From Bacillota bacterium (GTDB lineage: Bacteria; Bacillota; Clostridia; Lachnospirales; Lachnospiraceae): a DNA stretch of 64,000 nucleotides. The position numbers and the translations under genes were made by a program. The notes beneath the pieces are model-generated. The model worked only from the letters and a program-made list of their open reading frames with translations, did not search any database and was not told the origin of the DNA. Below, one piece after another: positions 31,749 through 40,294 of the stretch (position 1 is its first letter; each line of letters begins with the position of its first letter). The stretch is from positions 62,001 to 126,000 of the forward strand of contig JAEZNB010000012.1 in NCBI GenBank assembly GCA_023441965.1. Reading direction: 5' to 3'.

Positions 31749-32891
31749 TTACTTCAGCTTCGCCAGCGCAGCCTGCGCTTCGGTTTCGCTGTCACTATAG
31801 ATAAATTTATATAGCTCTGTCAGGTTCTTATCCCAATCCAGAACCAGGGGATATCCGATGCCGTTATACTTCTTCGGGTCATCGAAGGCATCGTCTACCG
31901 GTACCCGGAAGGTCTCCAGAGTTCTGATCTTATTCTCCACTACCGCTGCCATCGCATCCTCGATCTGCTTCTGTGAAAGATTCGTATTCACATAACCCAG
32001 ACATTCCTTCGCGAGCGGAAGCAGCTTGAAGAAGCTCTTGGATTTATAGCTGTCAAAGATGGCATTCAAAGCCCTCTGCTGGCGGACGATACGGCCATAA
32101 TCGCTGCTGATGCCTCCCAAGGTCTCAACCTTACGGACACGGCAATAACCTAGGACCTGATTTCCATTCAGATGGTTCCAACCGGGCTTCACATTTCGGT
32201 TGGCCTTCTTGGAAATATAGTTGGTGGTATTCAGGTAATTGGCTTCCTTCTTACCCAGTTCTATATCCACTCCGCCCAAGAGATCCACGATTTCCTCGAA
32301 GGATTCGAAATTCACCGATACATAACCATCCAGCTCAATTTTAAAGTTGTGCTCTATAGTCTCCATCAGGAGCTTGGCTCCGCCCTTTGCATAAGCCGAA
32401 TTCAGCTTATTGTCTTTATATCCGGGAATCTCTACATAGCTGTCACGAAGCAGAGAGGTCAGCTTCAGGGTGTTCGTCTTGGTATCGATGGTCGCGATCA
32501 TCATGGAATCTGTATTTCTTGCTCCTTTGATCTCTTCGATACCGAAGATCAGAAAATTCGTAATGTATTTCTCGTTTCTTACAAAAGGGTTCTCCTTCTT
32601 AACCTCTGTTTTATTCGGCGTGTCAGCACCCTCTCCTTGGGTGTCCTCTATATTCATACTACCGAATACAAAGCTGCTGGCTGCCTTGTAGATCAGACCG
32701 CGTCCCGGCTTCGTCCCTACAGCAAGAGCGACCAGTACCAGGAGGATGGCAAAGCATATACCGACAACCTTAAGCACTTTTTGCTTCTTCTTTTTCTTCT
32801 TTGACTTCGGATGCCTCTTCTCCTGCTGCTCCTCGTTCATGATATCAAGTACCTGTTGTTTCAGCAATTCTTCTTCTCTCTTATCCTGCAT
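31749..32891 (-). CDS. LytR-CpsA-Psr (LCP) family cell-wall glycopolymer transferase
   Basis: The 380-residue protein has a Lys-rich cytoplasmic N-terminus (residues 28-40), one membrane helix (about 40-60) and an extracellular LCP domain. NFLIFGIEEIKGARNTDSMMIATID, LTSLLRDSYVEIPG, KLNSAYAKGG and the Arg-rich YCRVRKVETLGG...DYGRIVRQQRAL are its lipid- and phosphate-binding motifs. LCP enzymes attach teichoic acid or other glycopolymers to peptidoglycan. AGAAGAGGATC precedes the ATG on the minus strand. It is monocistronic and convergent with tRNA-Ala. Confidence 0.93.
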   Translation of the reverse strand: MQDKREEELLKQQVLDIMNEEQQEKRHPKSKKKKKKQKVLKVVGICFAILLVLVALAVGTKPGRGLIYKAASSFVFGSMNIEDTQGEGADTPNKTEVKKENPFVRNEKYITNFLIFGIEEIKGARNTDSMMIATIDTKTNTLKLTSLLRDSYVEIPGYKDNKLNSAYAKGGAKLLMETIEHNFKIELDGYVSVNFESFEEIVDLLGGVDIELGKKEANYLNTTNYISKKANRNVKPGWNHLNGNQVLGYCRVRKVETLGGISSDYGRIVRQQRALNAIFDSYKSKSFFKLLPLAKECLGYVNTNLSQKQIEDAMAAVVENKIRTLETFRVPVDDAFDDPKKYNGIGYPLVLDWDKNLTELYKFIYSDSETEAQAALAKLK

Positions 32892-32985
32892 GATGATCCT
32901 CTTCTCTTATAATTGGCAACAATTTCATAAAGAAATTGATTTTTACGGTTTCAGTGATATAATAATGAAGTAACTAGTAATTTTT

Positions 32986-33058
32986 GGAGTCATAGCTCAG
33001 CCGGGAGAGCGTTCGCCTCACACGCGAGAGGTCATGGGTTCGAGCCCCATTGGCTCCA
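32986..33058 (+). tRNA. tRNA-Val (CAC)
   Basis: The 73-nt cloverleaf has acceptor GGAGTCA/TGGCTCC, anticodon loop CTCACAC (CAC), T arm ATGGGTTCGAGCCCCAT and discriminator A. No CCA is encoded. Confidence 0.95.
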
Positions 33059-33127
33059 TTTTTTTATTTTAACACATAATCGTCATAATTCAACAGGATT
33101 TATCATTTTACAGAAGAAAGGCATTAT

Positions 33128-34039
33128 ATGAAAATTAAGGATAGCTTTCATCCCTACGCCATCATAACAATACTCTTATGGTCCATGGCCTTTGTATTTA
33201 CCCGTAAAGCCCTGACTTATTTCTCTTCATTTTCTTTGGGTTTCTTAAGATATTTCATTGCGACCCTGGTATTGATCCTGATCGTTCTGTTCATGAAGCT
33301 TAAGCTCCCGAGGCTGTCGGATCTGAAATGGTTCCTCCTATCCGGCGCAACCGGTTTCTTCCTCTACATGATTACTTTCAATAAGGGCTGTGAAACCGTA
33401 TCCTCTGCCACCAGCAGCGTCATCATCGCCATGACACCGATTATCACTGCATTGCTTGCCCGCCTCTTTTTTCATGAGCAGCTGAAGAAGCTGCAGTGGG
33501 CTGCTATCTTGGTCTGCTTCGGCGGTGTGATTGTCCTGACCGTTTTAGAGGGTGGCATTACCGTGAATATCGGAATCCTATGGCTACTTTGTGCAGCGGT
33601 TCTGATTAGTCTCTATAACCTGCTGCAACGTCGGCTGACAAAGCGTTACACTGCTATCCAGTCCTCTGCCTTCAGCATCTTTGCCGGAACCCTCCTATTG
33701 TCAGTGTTTCTTCCCGAATCCGTCAATAAGGCTGTCGCTGCCCCACCGATACAGCTTGTATACATATTATTCTTGGGAATCTTTCCGAGTGCAATCGCCT
33801 ACATCTCCTGGGCTAAGGCCTTTGCGAAGGCTTCTCATACCTCCTCCGTCAGTAACTACATGTTCGTTACCCCATTGCTGGCAAGTCTTTTTGGAGTTTT
33901 AATCGGACATGAAACCATCGATTTGTCCGCCATCATCGGAGGCAGTATCATTATTTTCGGTCTTCTGTTGTTTAACTTCGGAGATAAGTTAATTCTAAAA
34001 TTCAAAAAATCGAATGAATTACAGAAAGGTTGTCATTGA
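33128..34039 (+). CDS. EamA/DMT-family transporter
   Basis: The 303-residue protein has about ten hydrophobic helices in two EamA repeats, with FTRKALTYFSSFSLGFLRY in the first and SWAKAFAKASHTSSVSNYMFVTPLLA in the second. This is typical of drug/metabolite exporters. The substrate is unknown. AGAAAGG lies before the ATG. The next gene starts 1 base after its stop, so it is co-transcribed with an APH-like kinase. A second EamA gene is at 53416-54324. Confidence 0.9.
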   Translation: MKIKDSFHPYAIITILLWSMAFVFTRKALTYFSSFSLGFLRYFIATLVLILIVLFMKLKLPRLSDLKWFLLSGATGFFLYMITFNKGCETVSSATSSVIIAMTPIITALLARLFFHEQLKKLQWAAILVCFGGVIVLTVLEGGITVNIGILWLLCAAVLISLYNLLQRRLTKRYTAIQSSAFSIFAGTLLLSVFLPESVNKAVAAPPIQLVYILFLGIFPSAIAYISWAKAFAKASHTSSVSNYMFVTPLLASLFGVLIGHETIDLSAIIGGSIIIFGLLLFNFGDKLILKFKKSNELQKGCH

Positions 34040-34040
34040 T

Positions 34041-34772
34041 ATGAAGCTTGGTAAAAAAATTGGGACCGGTTATTGCGCAACCGTATACGAGTGGGAGGAA
34101 GGAAAGGTAATCAAGCTTTTCCGAAAGGATTTCCCTACTAGCTCGGTGGAGCACGAATATCAGAATGCATTGGCAGTCAGAGACCTGCCCTTCTCGAAGC
34201 CAAAGGCCTATGAATTGATTACCTATGAAGATCAGTTAGGGATCATCTATGACTATATGGAGGGGGAGTCTCTGTTAGATTGGGTGATTAGAACCAGAGA
34301 TATCAGGCAATGTGCCATCTATATGGCCAAGCTGCATCAGTCCATCCTTCAGAATGAGGCAAAAGAGGTCTCTGATTATAAGGGCTTCTTAAGGCATTTC
34401 TTAAGTATGATCTCTGACACAGAGAAGAGAGAAGAGGTCCTGAAGCGATTGGACCGTTTACCGGAAGGAAATACTCTCTGCCATGGAGATTTTCATCCCG
34501 GCAACATCCTGCTATCCGGCGGAGATAATGCCGTTATTGATTTCATGAATATCTGCCGAGGTCCTTATCTGTATGATATAGCAAGAACCGTTTACCTGGT
34601 ACAATACACTCCTGTCCAGGAAGAGGGAGATCTGCGGGAATATGTCCTTCAGTTTAAGAAAACCCTGACTGATCTGTATCTGATGCAGATGCAAGTCACC
34701 AGAGATATGATAGAGGATTATCTGTACGTGATCAAAGAGGCCAGAAAATGCGAATGCCCTGATGAAAGGTAA
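34041..34772 (+). CDS. Phosphotransferase-family kinase (APH-like)
   Basis: The start at 34041 (MKLGKKIGTGYCATVYEW) is used; AGAAAGG lies upstream inside the EamA gene. The 243-residue protein has a Gly-rich loop IGTGYCATVYEWEEGKVIKLF, catalytic LCHGDFHPGNILL and metal-binding NAVIDFMNI. It resembles compact APH/fructosamine-kinase-type enzymes. The substrate is unknown; the exporter upstream and the VOC gene downstream would suit a small detoxification operon, though this is inference. Confidence 0.85.
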   Translation: MKLGKKIGTGYCATVYEWEEGKVIKLFRKDFPTSSVEHEYQNALAVRDLPFSKPKAYELITYEDQLGIIYDYMEGESLLDWVIRTRDIRQCAIYMAKLHQSILQNEAKEVSDYKGFLRHFLSMISDTEKREEVLKRLDRLPEGNTLCHGDFHPGNILLSGGDNAVIDFMNICRGPYLYDIARTVYLVQYTPVQEEGDLREYVLQFKKTLTDLYLMQMQVTRDMIEDYLYVIKEARKCECPDER

Positions 34773-34782
34773 AGGATGAAGC

Positions 34783-35136
34783 ATGATGATAGGTGAAGTG
34801 TGTTTAGAAACAAATGATGTGATCAGATTGGCCGACTTCTATCGAAGGCTGCTTGCGCTTGCTGATAGCAATGAGAATGAGGATTCCGTTCATCAGTTTA
34901 TCATTACGGAAGGAACAACCCTGACTGTATACAATGATGGTAGACCTAAGAATAACCAGAATCAAAATATCAGTCTGGCCTTTACGGTCGAGGATGTGGA
35001 TGTGGAGTATGAGCGTCTCATAAAGCTTGGAATTCCTGTCATCGATCCGCCAAAGCTTCAGCCCTGGGGTGTAAAGAATATGCATCTCTGTGATCCTGAC
35101 GGAAATCACATCTATTTCCGAAGTATCCCACAATAA
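34783..35136 (+). CDS. Glyoxalase/VOC-family protein
   Basis: The 117-residue protein (start ATG at 34783 or 34786, AAAGGATG upstream) shows the VOC pattern: IGEVCLETNDVIRLADFYRR, QNISLAFTVEDVD and NMHLCDPDGNHIYFRS. It ends the run EamA, kinase, VOC and is followed by a terminator-like hairpin. Its activity is unknown; VOC members include antibiotic-binding and isomerase types. Confidence 0.85.
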   Translation: MMIGEVCLETNDVIRLADFYRRLLALADSNENEDSVHQFIITEGTTLTVYNDGRPKNNQNQNISLAFTVEDVDVEYERLIKLGIPVIDPPKLQPWGVKNMHLCDPDGNHIYFRSIPQ

Positions 35137-35144
35137 TGCGATCA

Positions 35145-35173
35145 AAAGGGTGGGACCTGTTCTCCCACCCTTT
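35145..35173. terminator. Hairpin between convergent genes
   Basis: AAAGGGTGGGA and TCCCACCCTTT pair perfectly around a 7-base loop. It lies between the VOC gene (+) and the DUF3021 gene (-), and could serve both directions. Confidence 0.75.
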
Positions 35174-35202
35174 CACATACTTACGATACACCAAGTGAAT
35201 GA

Positions 35203-35634
35203 CTATCCAATCTCTTTCGCTGCTCCTGTATTTCGCTGTGCCAGAACCCGGTTAATCCAAGCCTCGTCCTGTTTCATCAGTCTATAGGTTCTTAACCACA
35301 CCAGAGCAAATACAAGTACAAATAGTACCGTGCTGACAAATATATTCCATGGTCTGAAGCCGAACCATTTTAACAGATAAGCTGCCGTCATAAATATCGT
35401 ATAATTCACTATGAATTCGGCAACGATCTGTATCCTCCAGCTCTTGAACTCAATCTTCTCTAAGAAGTAATCCAACACAAACAGGAAGCCCAGAAATCCG
35501 GCTAATTCCAAAATAAAGAGCTGAGTGTTATTAAGATCATCTCCGCCGACAGCCTTCAAGACAGAAAGAAATACATTAACCAGGGTAAATGTGATACATA
35601 GATTTGGGAAATAATATTTTCTTATCGCATTCAT
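35203..35634 (-). CDS. DUF3021 membrane protein
   Basis: The 143-residue protein has four hydrophobic helices (about 10-28, 38-58, 66-88, 96-114) and the FVLDYFLEKIEFKSW loop seen in DUF3021 proteins. It lies 11 bases downstream of a LytTR gene, the standard partner of this family. DUF3021 proteins are thought to be membrane regulators that hold the LytTR protein in check. AGGAGGATAA precedes the ATG on the minus strand. Confidence 0.88.
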   Translation of the reverse strand: MNAIRKYYFPNLCITFTLVNVFLSVLKAVGGDDLNNTQLFILELAGFLGFLFVLDYFLEKIEFKSWRIQIVAEFIVNYTIFMTAAYLLKWFGFRPWNIFVSTVLFVLVFALVWLRTYRLMKQDEAWINRVLAQRNTGAAKEIG

Positions 35635-35645
35635 CGATTATCCTC

Positions 35646-36083
35646 CTAATCCTCCAATTTTTTCTTTAAATGCTCAATGTAATTTCGTGAAACGATTAAT
35701 TTTTCTCCGCTGATCAAAATTGCTTCCATTCTATGATTTAAGAAGGATTTCACACATTTTAATACATTCAGGTTCATGATGCAGCTCTTACTGATGCGAA
35801 CGAAGGAAGTATGTAATAGCAGCCGGTCCAGGGATGCCAAGGTCTCCTTATATTCATAGACCTTATCCTGACAATATAAAAATGTCCTTCCGTCCACCGA
35901 TTCAATATAATGAATATTCTCCAGTGGTATACTATATCTCTCCCCATCCGCAAAGCCTATAAGGGAAAAGGAATATTGCCTAATATACTCAATCAGCTTC
36001 CTCAGCCTGTCATCCATCATGGAACAATTGACGATGATTTCCGTCTCCCCATACTCGAGGCTCTGGTTAACAGTTAGCTTCAA
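35646..36083 (-). CDS. LytTR-domain DNA-binding regulator
   Basis: The 145-residue protein ends in a LytTR domain: IPLENIHYIESVDGRTFLYC, FVRISKSCIMNLNVLKCVKSF and LIVSRNYIEHLKKKL. It lacks a receiver domain, as expected for the LytTR/DUF3021 pairs (LytTR regulatory systems). It is likely autoregulated through the 9-bp direct repeats upstream. GAGGTGAAAT precedes the ATG on the minus strand. Confidence 0.92.
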   Translation of the reverse strand: MKLTVNQSLEYGETEIIVNCSMMDDRLRKLIEYIRQYSFSLIGFADGERYSIPLENIHYIESVDGRTFLYCQDKVYEYKETLASLDRLLLHTSFVRISKSCIMNLNVLKCVKSFLNHRMEAILISGEKLIVSRNYIEHLKKKLED

Positions 36084-36166
36084 GTAAATTTCACCTCCAA
36101 AGATCTATTGTAAGCTTACAGCTTCATTATAGTAACTAATTTTCCTGATAGCAATAGCTAAGGCAC

Positions 36167-36196
36167 CAGATGCCCTGCACAGGGGATCAGATGCCC
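36167..36196 (-). promoter_or_regulatory. Probable LytTR binding site (two 9-bp direct repeats, 12 bp apart)
   Basis: CAGATGCCC occurs at 36167-36175 and 36188-36196 (GGGCATCTG on the transcribed strand), separated by exactly 12 bases. This geometry is the known arrangement of LytTR half sites. It lies about 85-115 bases upstream of the LytTR start codon. Confidence 0.8.
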
Positions 36197-36309
36197 GAAA
36201 GTACACAAAGAATATTCAAAAATCCATACAAGTTTCCTCAATTAAGGCTTGACAAGGAGCCCCCTCATAAGCTATGATATCTCTTGTACTCGGTACAGCA
36301 ACCATATAT

Positions 36310-36381
36310 GCGCGAGTGGCTCAGTGGTGGAGTATCGCCTTGCCAAGGCGAGGGTCGCGGGTTCGAATCCCGTCTCGCGCT
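36310..36381 (+). tRNA. tRNA-Gly (GCC), copy 2, integration target
   Basis: The sequence is identical to the tRNA at 1148-1219. The integrase gene of an integrative mobilizable element ends 61 bases downstream on the opposite strand, the usual layout when the tRNA 3' end is the attB site. The flank after the tRNA (TACGAAATCCCTTGATTTTC and the rest of its hairpin, to 36412) reappears at 5091 without a tRNA. Confidence 0.97.
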
Positions 36382-36412
36382 TACGAAATCCCTTGATTTT
36401 CAAGGGATTTTT
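36382..36412 (+). terminator. Hairpin behind tRNA-Gly copy 2 (part of attL flank)
   Basis: AAATCCCTTG and CAAGGGATTT pair around ATTTT and are followed by a T run. It should terminate the tRNA transcript. The same hairpin is at 5095-5121. Confidence 0.8.
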
Positions 36413-36442
36413 TGTTGCGCTGATATGTGCACCGTATGTGCA

Positions 36443-37675
36443 CTAGTTTTTAATGTACCTTTTATCACTCTTTTTCAGAGCTTCATTCATAATGTTAAGG
36501 TTCTCTTGTTCCGTGTTTGGATTGTAAATGTAGCCAAGGGTTGTCTTTTCATCGACCTGTCCAAGCATATCCCGAATCTTATCAAGTGGCATTCCTGCCG
36601 TGCTCAATCGGCTTGCTGTAGTCCTTCTTGTGCAATGAGGACTCTTGTATGTAACTCCAGCATCTCTGCAATACTTACTAAGCCAATAGGTTACTGCTCT
36701 TGCAGTTAGTCGCTCACCATTTCTTTCAAAGATAAATTCACCTTCGGGATTAAGCTCTCTAGCCTTTCTTATGATTTCCTTTGCTACGTCAGTAAGAGCG
36801 ATAAAGCGGTATTCCGACTCGTTCTCCTTTTTCAGATGCTCCACTATCTGGACACCGGCACTCTTAAATTTCTCTCCGTCAAAGATATGTACCTTTTCTT
36901 CCATCCTTTGAATTGCTATCTTTCCATACTCAATATCAGAGAATTTAAGTGCTACACCCTCTCCAATACGAACACCAAGCTGGAACATAAGCTGGATGCA
37001 TAATGCTTCTATAGTGCTTTCCTCTTCGAGGTGGGTATCTAAGGTATCATATTCATCGTTCAGATACAGCTTGGAACCATCACTCTTCTTTCTAACAGCA
37101 CGGAATTTTGCTTTGATATAGATACCATTCATTGGATTCTCTGCAATTATCTCTTCATCAATAGCAATCCGCATTAACGCAATCATTATGCTTTTCATGT
37201 TGTTGTATTCTCTGTTAGAGAGATTAAATTTGGTAATGGCAGAATTAAAGAAATCATTCAACATCTTGGTGGTCAGCCTTGAAATCGGCACATGAATAAT
37301 GGAATGGTCTTTGTAATACTTATTCCAATGCTCATTATCCCGTCTGACGGTTTTAATATTAAGGCTCTGGTCCTTCAGACGTTCTGCTTTCCATTCCGGG
37401 AACAAATCATTTAAAGTCAATTTCTTCTTGTTCTCAAAGTAAAACAGATACAGTTTATCAAGCATATCTTCCATTGTTACTGCTGATATCTGCTTGAGCT
37501 TGCCATCCTCCCTTACTGTGGTAATAACTCTGCCGTTAGTACGGCTGTTAATTGCATATGGATGCTTTTGTTCTACTAATTTTCTACGTGTCATCTTTAA
37601 CATATCATCCACTTCTGATACTGTTAGGATACCATGATTAATTGCTTCTTTCAATGTCTTATCATTATTTAACAT
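36443..37675 (-). CDS. int: Tyrosine-type site-specific integrase
   Basis: The 410-residue protein has an N-terminal arm-binding region, a SAM-like core-binding domain (about 90-190) and a C-terminal catalytic domain. The catalytic residues are visible: Arg in QLGVRIGEG, HCTRRTTASRL (His-x-x-Arg), and the nucleophile Tyr in LGYIYNP. It is complete. It lies next to tRNA-Gly and should recombine at its 3' end. Related, truncated copies are at 40467-41002 (same subfamily) and about 44740-45035 (a different subfamily). Confidence 0.95.
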   Translation of the reverse strand: MLNNDKTLKEAINHGILTVSEVDDMLKMTRRKLVEQKHPYAINSRTNGRVITTVREDGKLKQISAVTMEDMLDKLYLFYFENKKKLTLNDLFPEWKAERLKDQSLNIKTVRRDNEHWNKYYKDHSIIHVPISRLTTKMLNDFFNSAITKFNLSNREYNNMKSIMIALMRIAIDEEIIAENPMNGIYIKAKFRAVRKKSDGSKLYLNDEYDTLDTHLEEESTIEALCIQLMFQLGVRIGEGVALKFSDIEYGKIAIQRMEEKVHIFDGEKFKSAGVQIVEHLKKENESEYRFIALTDVAKEIIRKARELNPEGEFIFERNGERLTARAVTYWLSKYCRDAGVTYKSPHCTRRTTASRLSTAGMPLDKIRDMLGQVDEKTTLGYIYNPNTEQENLNIMNEALKKSDKRYIKN

Positions 37676-37776
37676 ATCGAAACCCTTCTTTCAAAAAAAA
37701 GGCTTCTGTTTGTTATGATTTTTCTCTGATTCAGAGTGTCTGATTTTAATTCTGCCTTATCATTGCTAATAGTTAC

Positions 37777-39015
37777 TTATCTACCATTTTTGTGATTGAA
37801 ATCACGGTCCTCCGGTAAATCTTCATCGTGTATAATTTTATAATCCAATAATTCTCGAATAAATTCAGGACACCTATTGAACAGTTTTGGTAAGAAGTCT
37901 TTGATTATTCTAACCAAAAGGTCATATTTTTTGTTTTTCTGTTTAGCTTCATCAAGATAAACCTGACGTAGCTCTTTATCAGAAACTTTGATATTCAGAA
38001 TATCATTGGTTCTATCCTTCTCCAGTAATAACTCTTTCTTTATTTCGGAGAGTTCTTCCTGCTTATTTTCAATTTCATGATTCAGGGTAAGGATTACATC
38101 ATCTTTTCCGTTTATCAGATGATTTAGCTCATCTTTCTCTTTCTGAAGAAGAGCGTTCTTATCCCTTTCCATCTTTAGCGCAAGGTTGACAGCCTTATGC
38201 TGCTCAATCACTTTCTTTATATTTAGTATCGATACATGCTCTTCTGGTTCTATGTCCTTTGCTCTTTCCGAGAGTTTCATTTCCTTTTGATTAAGTTCCG
38301 TTTCTCTCTTGTTCAGCAATTTGGCTTCCTGCTCTAACTTATATGCCTTTACCTCAAGATGCTTTTTTGCTTCTCCAAAGTCATGCTTCTCTCCGCGGTC
38401 AAAACCATATTCCTTTCCAACCTCATCATACATAAAATCCTGGAATTTACGATAACTGAACTTTCCTTTCCATAATTCTGAGATAGAGATTTTCTTACAA
38501 TCCTGATTTTTATCATGGACTACTGGAATTGCAACAACATGCATATGGGGTGTTACTTTCCCTTCGGGAAAGAGAGCTTTCATCTCTTCATCCAAGGGAT
38601 GAAAAATTTCATCACGATGAATATGAGCTGATAGGATAATCATATCCGGGAAATACTTCTTTAGTGCTTTCATCTCTTTCTGGAAGAATGCTTCTTGTTC
38701 TTCAAAACTCATTTCTGTAATTTTCTCATAAGGCGGGTAAACAAGAAACTCTTCCAAAAACTTTGTTTGCTTATCCACTGCCCCTTGTACCTTAAGCTGC
38801 CCTTTAAATTCTCCACTCTCATATAGACGCTTAAATGCTGTTTGATAGGTTTCTCCATCTTTCAGATTATTAATTAGTGTCGAATTGAGTGGAGTAAGTG
38901 ATAGGTCAATATTCTCGTTCCCATAATTCTTTAGAGTTCTAAAATTATGTTGAAGCGGAAATTGCATCTTTGATTTTATGTAACCTTGATGTCTTACAAT
39001 GCAAACATTAGCCAT
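37777..39015 (-). CDS. mob: MobV/Pre-family relaxase
   Basis: The 412-residue protein carries the MobV metal motif HIHRDEIFHP followed by TPHMHVVAIPV at about residues 131-166, and a C-terminal half that is predicted coiled coil (KLEQEAKLLNKRETELNQKE onward). It should nick an oriT and lead transfer with the help of a resident conjugative system. It is transcribed toward the integrase, 101 bases apart. GGAGGAATTC precedes the ATG on the minus strand. The upstream region holds hairpins expected of an oriT. Confidence 0.93.
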   Translation of the reverse strand: MANVCIVRHQGYIKSKMQFPLQHNFRTLKNYGNENIDLSLTPLNSTLINNLKDGETYQTAFKRLYESGEFKGQLKVQGAVDKQTKFLEEFLVYPPYEKITEMSFEEQEAFFQKEMKALKKYFPDMIILSAHIHRDEIFHPLDEEMKALFPEGKVTPHMHVVAIPVVHDKNQDCKKISISELWKGKFSYRKFQDFMYDEVGKEYGFDRGEKHDFGEAKKHLEVKAYKLEQEAKLLNKRETELNQKEMKLSERAKDIEPEEHVSILNIKKVIEQHKAVNLALKMERDKNALLQKEKDELNHLINGKDDVILTLNHEIENKQEELSEIKKELLLEKDRTNDILNIKVSDKELRQVYLDEAKQKNKKYDLLVRIIKDFLPKLFNRCPEFIRELLDYKIIHDEDLPEDRDFNHKNGR

Positions 39016-39320
39016 ATGAATTCCTCCTTTAAAAACTTGTTTATTGGTTTCATTAATTAAAATGATAGGTAAATTTAAAAAGGAGTACTTTTTTACAATT
39101 TTTCAGAAAAAGATTTTTAACTCATATAATTCAGATTATCTGTATTAACTCACTAGGGCAGTTTGACAACTGCCCCGCTCGCTCTCCGAGGGGTCTGCGA
39201 CGCTTTTGCATCATCCCCACATCAATAAAACGAAGGATCCATGCGCAGCATGGAACTTCGTTGTTTCAATTCCACCACTCCGATGGTGGATTTGGCATTA
39301 ATTAATTTTAATTAAAAAGA
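39016..39320. other. Noncoding region with hairpins upstream of the relaxase
   Basis: Two clear hairpins are present. One is at 39229-39262 (AACGAAG/CTTCGTT enclosing TCCATGC/GCATGGA). The other is at 39271-39290 (TCCACCA/TGGTGGA). A GC-rich stretch at about 39167-39207 (CTGCCCCGCTCGCTCTCCGA) has a decayed relative at about 3073. No coding frame is credible. The hairpins may belong to a large transfer origin or a relaxase regulator site. Confidence 0.5.
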
Positions 39321-39380
39321 AAGTATACACCTTTTGGAGAAGTGTAGAGAATACACTTTGATAATAAGTGTACACAGAGT
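39320..39380. other. Candidate oriT of the mobilizable element
   Basis: AAAGTATACACCTTTTGG at 39320-39337 (reverse strand GGTGTATACTTT, similar to the GTGTTATACTTT core of MobV origins such as pMV158) is followed by the inverted repeat AAGTGTA-GAGAA-TACACTT at 39340-39358 and the palindrome GTGTACAC at 39368-39375. The first 18 bases are exactly conserved in the deleted relative at about 5200-5217. The nick site is inferred, not shown. Confidence 0.5.
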
Positions 39381-39492
39381 ATTGGTAAATTTAGTTTATT
39401 TTTTTAATTTGATATGATATTATATTTTTGGAAATAAAAGAGTTCGCTGTTTATAAAAGCGAACTACAGATTATATTAGGTGGTGTATATTA
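39381..39492 (+). promoter_or_regulatory. Cargo leader module, copy C
   Basis: TTGGTAAATTTAGTTTATTT, the TTTGATATGATATTATATTT stretch and GAAATAAAAGAGTTC recur with few changes before the peptidase (about 5263-5330) and in part before the immunity-like gene (about 2460-2510). A -10 such as TATGAT or TATTAT lies in it. AGGTGGTG precedes the phosphatase start. Confidence 0.5.
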
Positions 39493-40098
39493 ATGAATTT
39501 ATTAATTATTAGACATGGGCAGTCAGAAGCAGATATATTAAAGGTAATTGAAGGCAGAGCAAACTATGAATTAACGGAAGAAGGAAAAAATCAAGCACAG
39601 TTAATGGCTACATGGGTTTCAGAAAACTTTTATGTAAATAAAATTTTTGCTAGTCCACTGAAAAGAACCACTCAAACAGCACAATATTTAAGCCAAAAAA
39701 TCGGAATATCAGTTCAGTTTGAAGACGACCTTATGGAATGGCAAAATGGTCTTTTAGCAGGTCTTCCACGTGAAGAAGCACAAATTAGATATCCTGAACC
39801 ACCGATAAAATATCCTCATACAGCAATGTATGAGTGCGAAAGTATGATACAGTTCAGAGCTCGTGCGGAAAATATTCTTTCAAAAATTATTAATGAAAAT
39901 CAACCAGACGACTCTATAGCAGTTGTTTCACATGGTGGTATGATAAACATGCTTTTCAGAAGTTTTTTACAGTTACCAATTAATGGTAATATTTTCCTAT
40001 CTACAGGAGATACAGGTATACATAAATGGAGCATCGAAAATAATAATCGAAGAATAATTTTCGCTAATAGTCAAATACACTTAAACTGTTTCAAATAA
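39493..40098 (+). CDS. Histidine phosphatase family protein (element cargo)
   Basis: The 201-residue protein begins LLIIRHGQSEAD (the RHG phospho-acceptor), has SPLKRTTQTAQYL and a late VVSHGGMINML with the second catalytic His. It matches the phosphoglycerate-mutase-like branch of small-molecule phosphatases. As the only cargo of the integrative element it may modify a metabolite or signal; the substrate is unknown. Base composition is AT-rich, like the other cargo genes. Confidence 0.9.
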   Translation: MNLLIIRHGQSEADILKVIEGRANYELTEEGKNQAQLMATWVSENFYVNKIFASPLKRTTQTAQYLSQKIGISVQFEDDLMEWQNGLLAGLPREEAQIRYPEPPIKYPHTAMYECESMIQFRARAENILSKIINENQPDDSIAVVSHGGMINMLFRSFLQLPINGNIFLSTGDTGIHKWSIENNNRRIIFANSQIHLNCFK

Positions 40099-40196
40099 GC
40101 ATTATCTTCATCAAACTTCTTACACAATATTCACGACTGCGTACGAAAAACTAAACAGACTTTTAATAATTAAGTTATAATTCAGAGCATAGAATA

Positions 40197-40294
40197 TGTG
40201 CACTATTATGTGCACATAAATCAGAAGTGGATGGAACCCCTTTCTTTTCAGTATTTGTAGGATAGGATTATGGTTCGAATCCCGTCTCGCGCTT
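40197..40294 (+). repeat. Element right end / attR-like repeat, copy 1
   Basis: The block from ATATGTGCACTATTATGTGC through CCTTTCTTTTCAGTATTTGT to GGTTCGAATCCCGTCTCGCG is repeated almost exactly at 47303-47398 and in diverged form at about 44715-44812 and 46150-46232. It ends in 23 bases of the tRNA-Gly 3' end. It is the right boundary of the element. Confidence 0.8.

Larger units (their letters stand above)
36310..40294. mobile_element. Integrative mobilizable element in tRNA-Gly
   Basis: The element is bounded on the left by tRNA-Gly copy 2 and on the right by a duplicated tRNA 3' end (TTCGAATCCCGTCTCGCGCTT, 40274-40294). It contains in order integrase (-), MobV relaxase (-), a hairpin-rich oriT-like region and a histidine phosphatase (+). 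It has no replication or mating-pair genes visible, so it would need a helper conjugative element. The length is about 4 kb. The deleted relative at 5089-5376 has the same order. Confidence 0.8.

Noticed and set aside
32172..32804. Plus-strand 210-codon frame inside the LCP gene
   Set aside because: It is the antisense shadow of a clear LCP gene with all family motifs.
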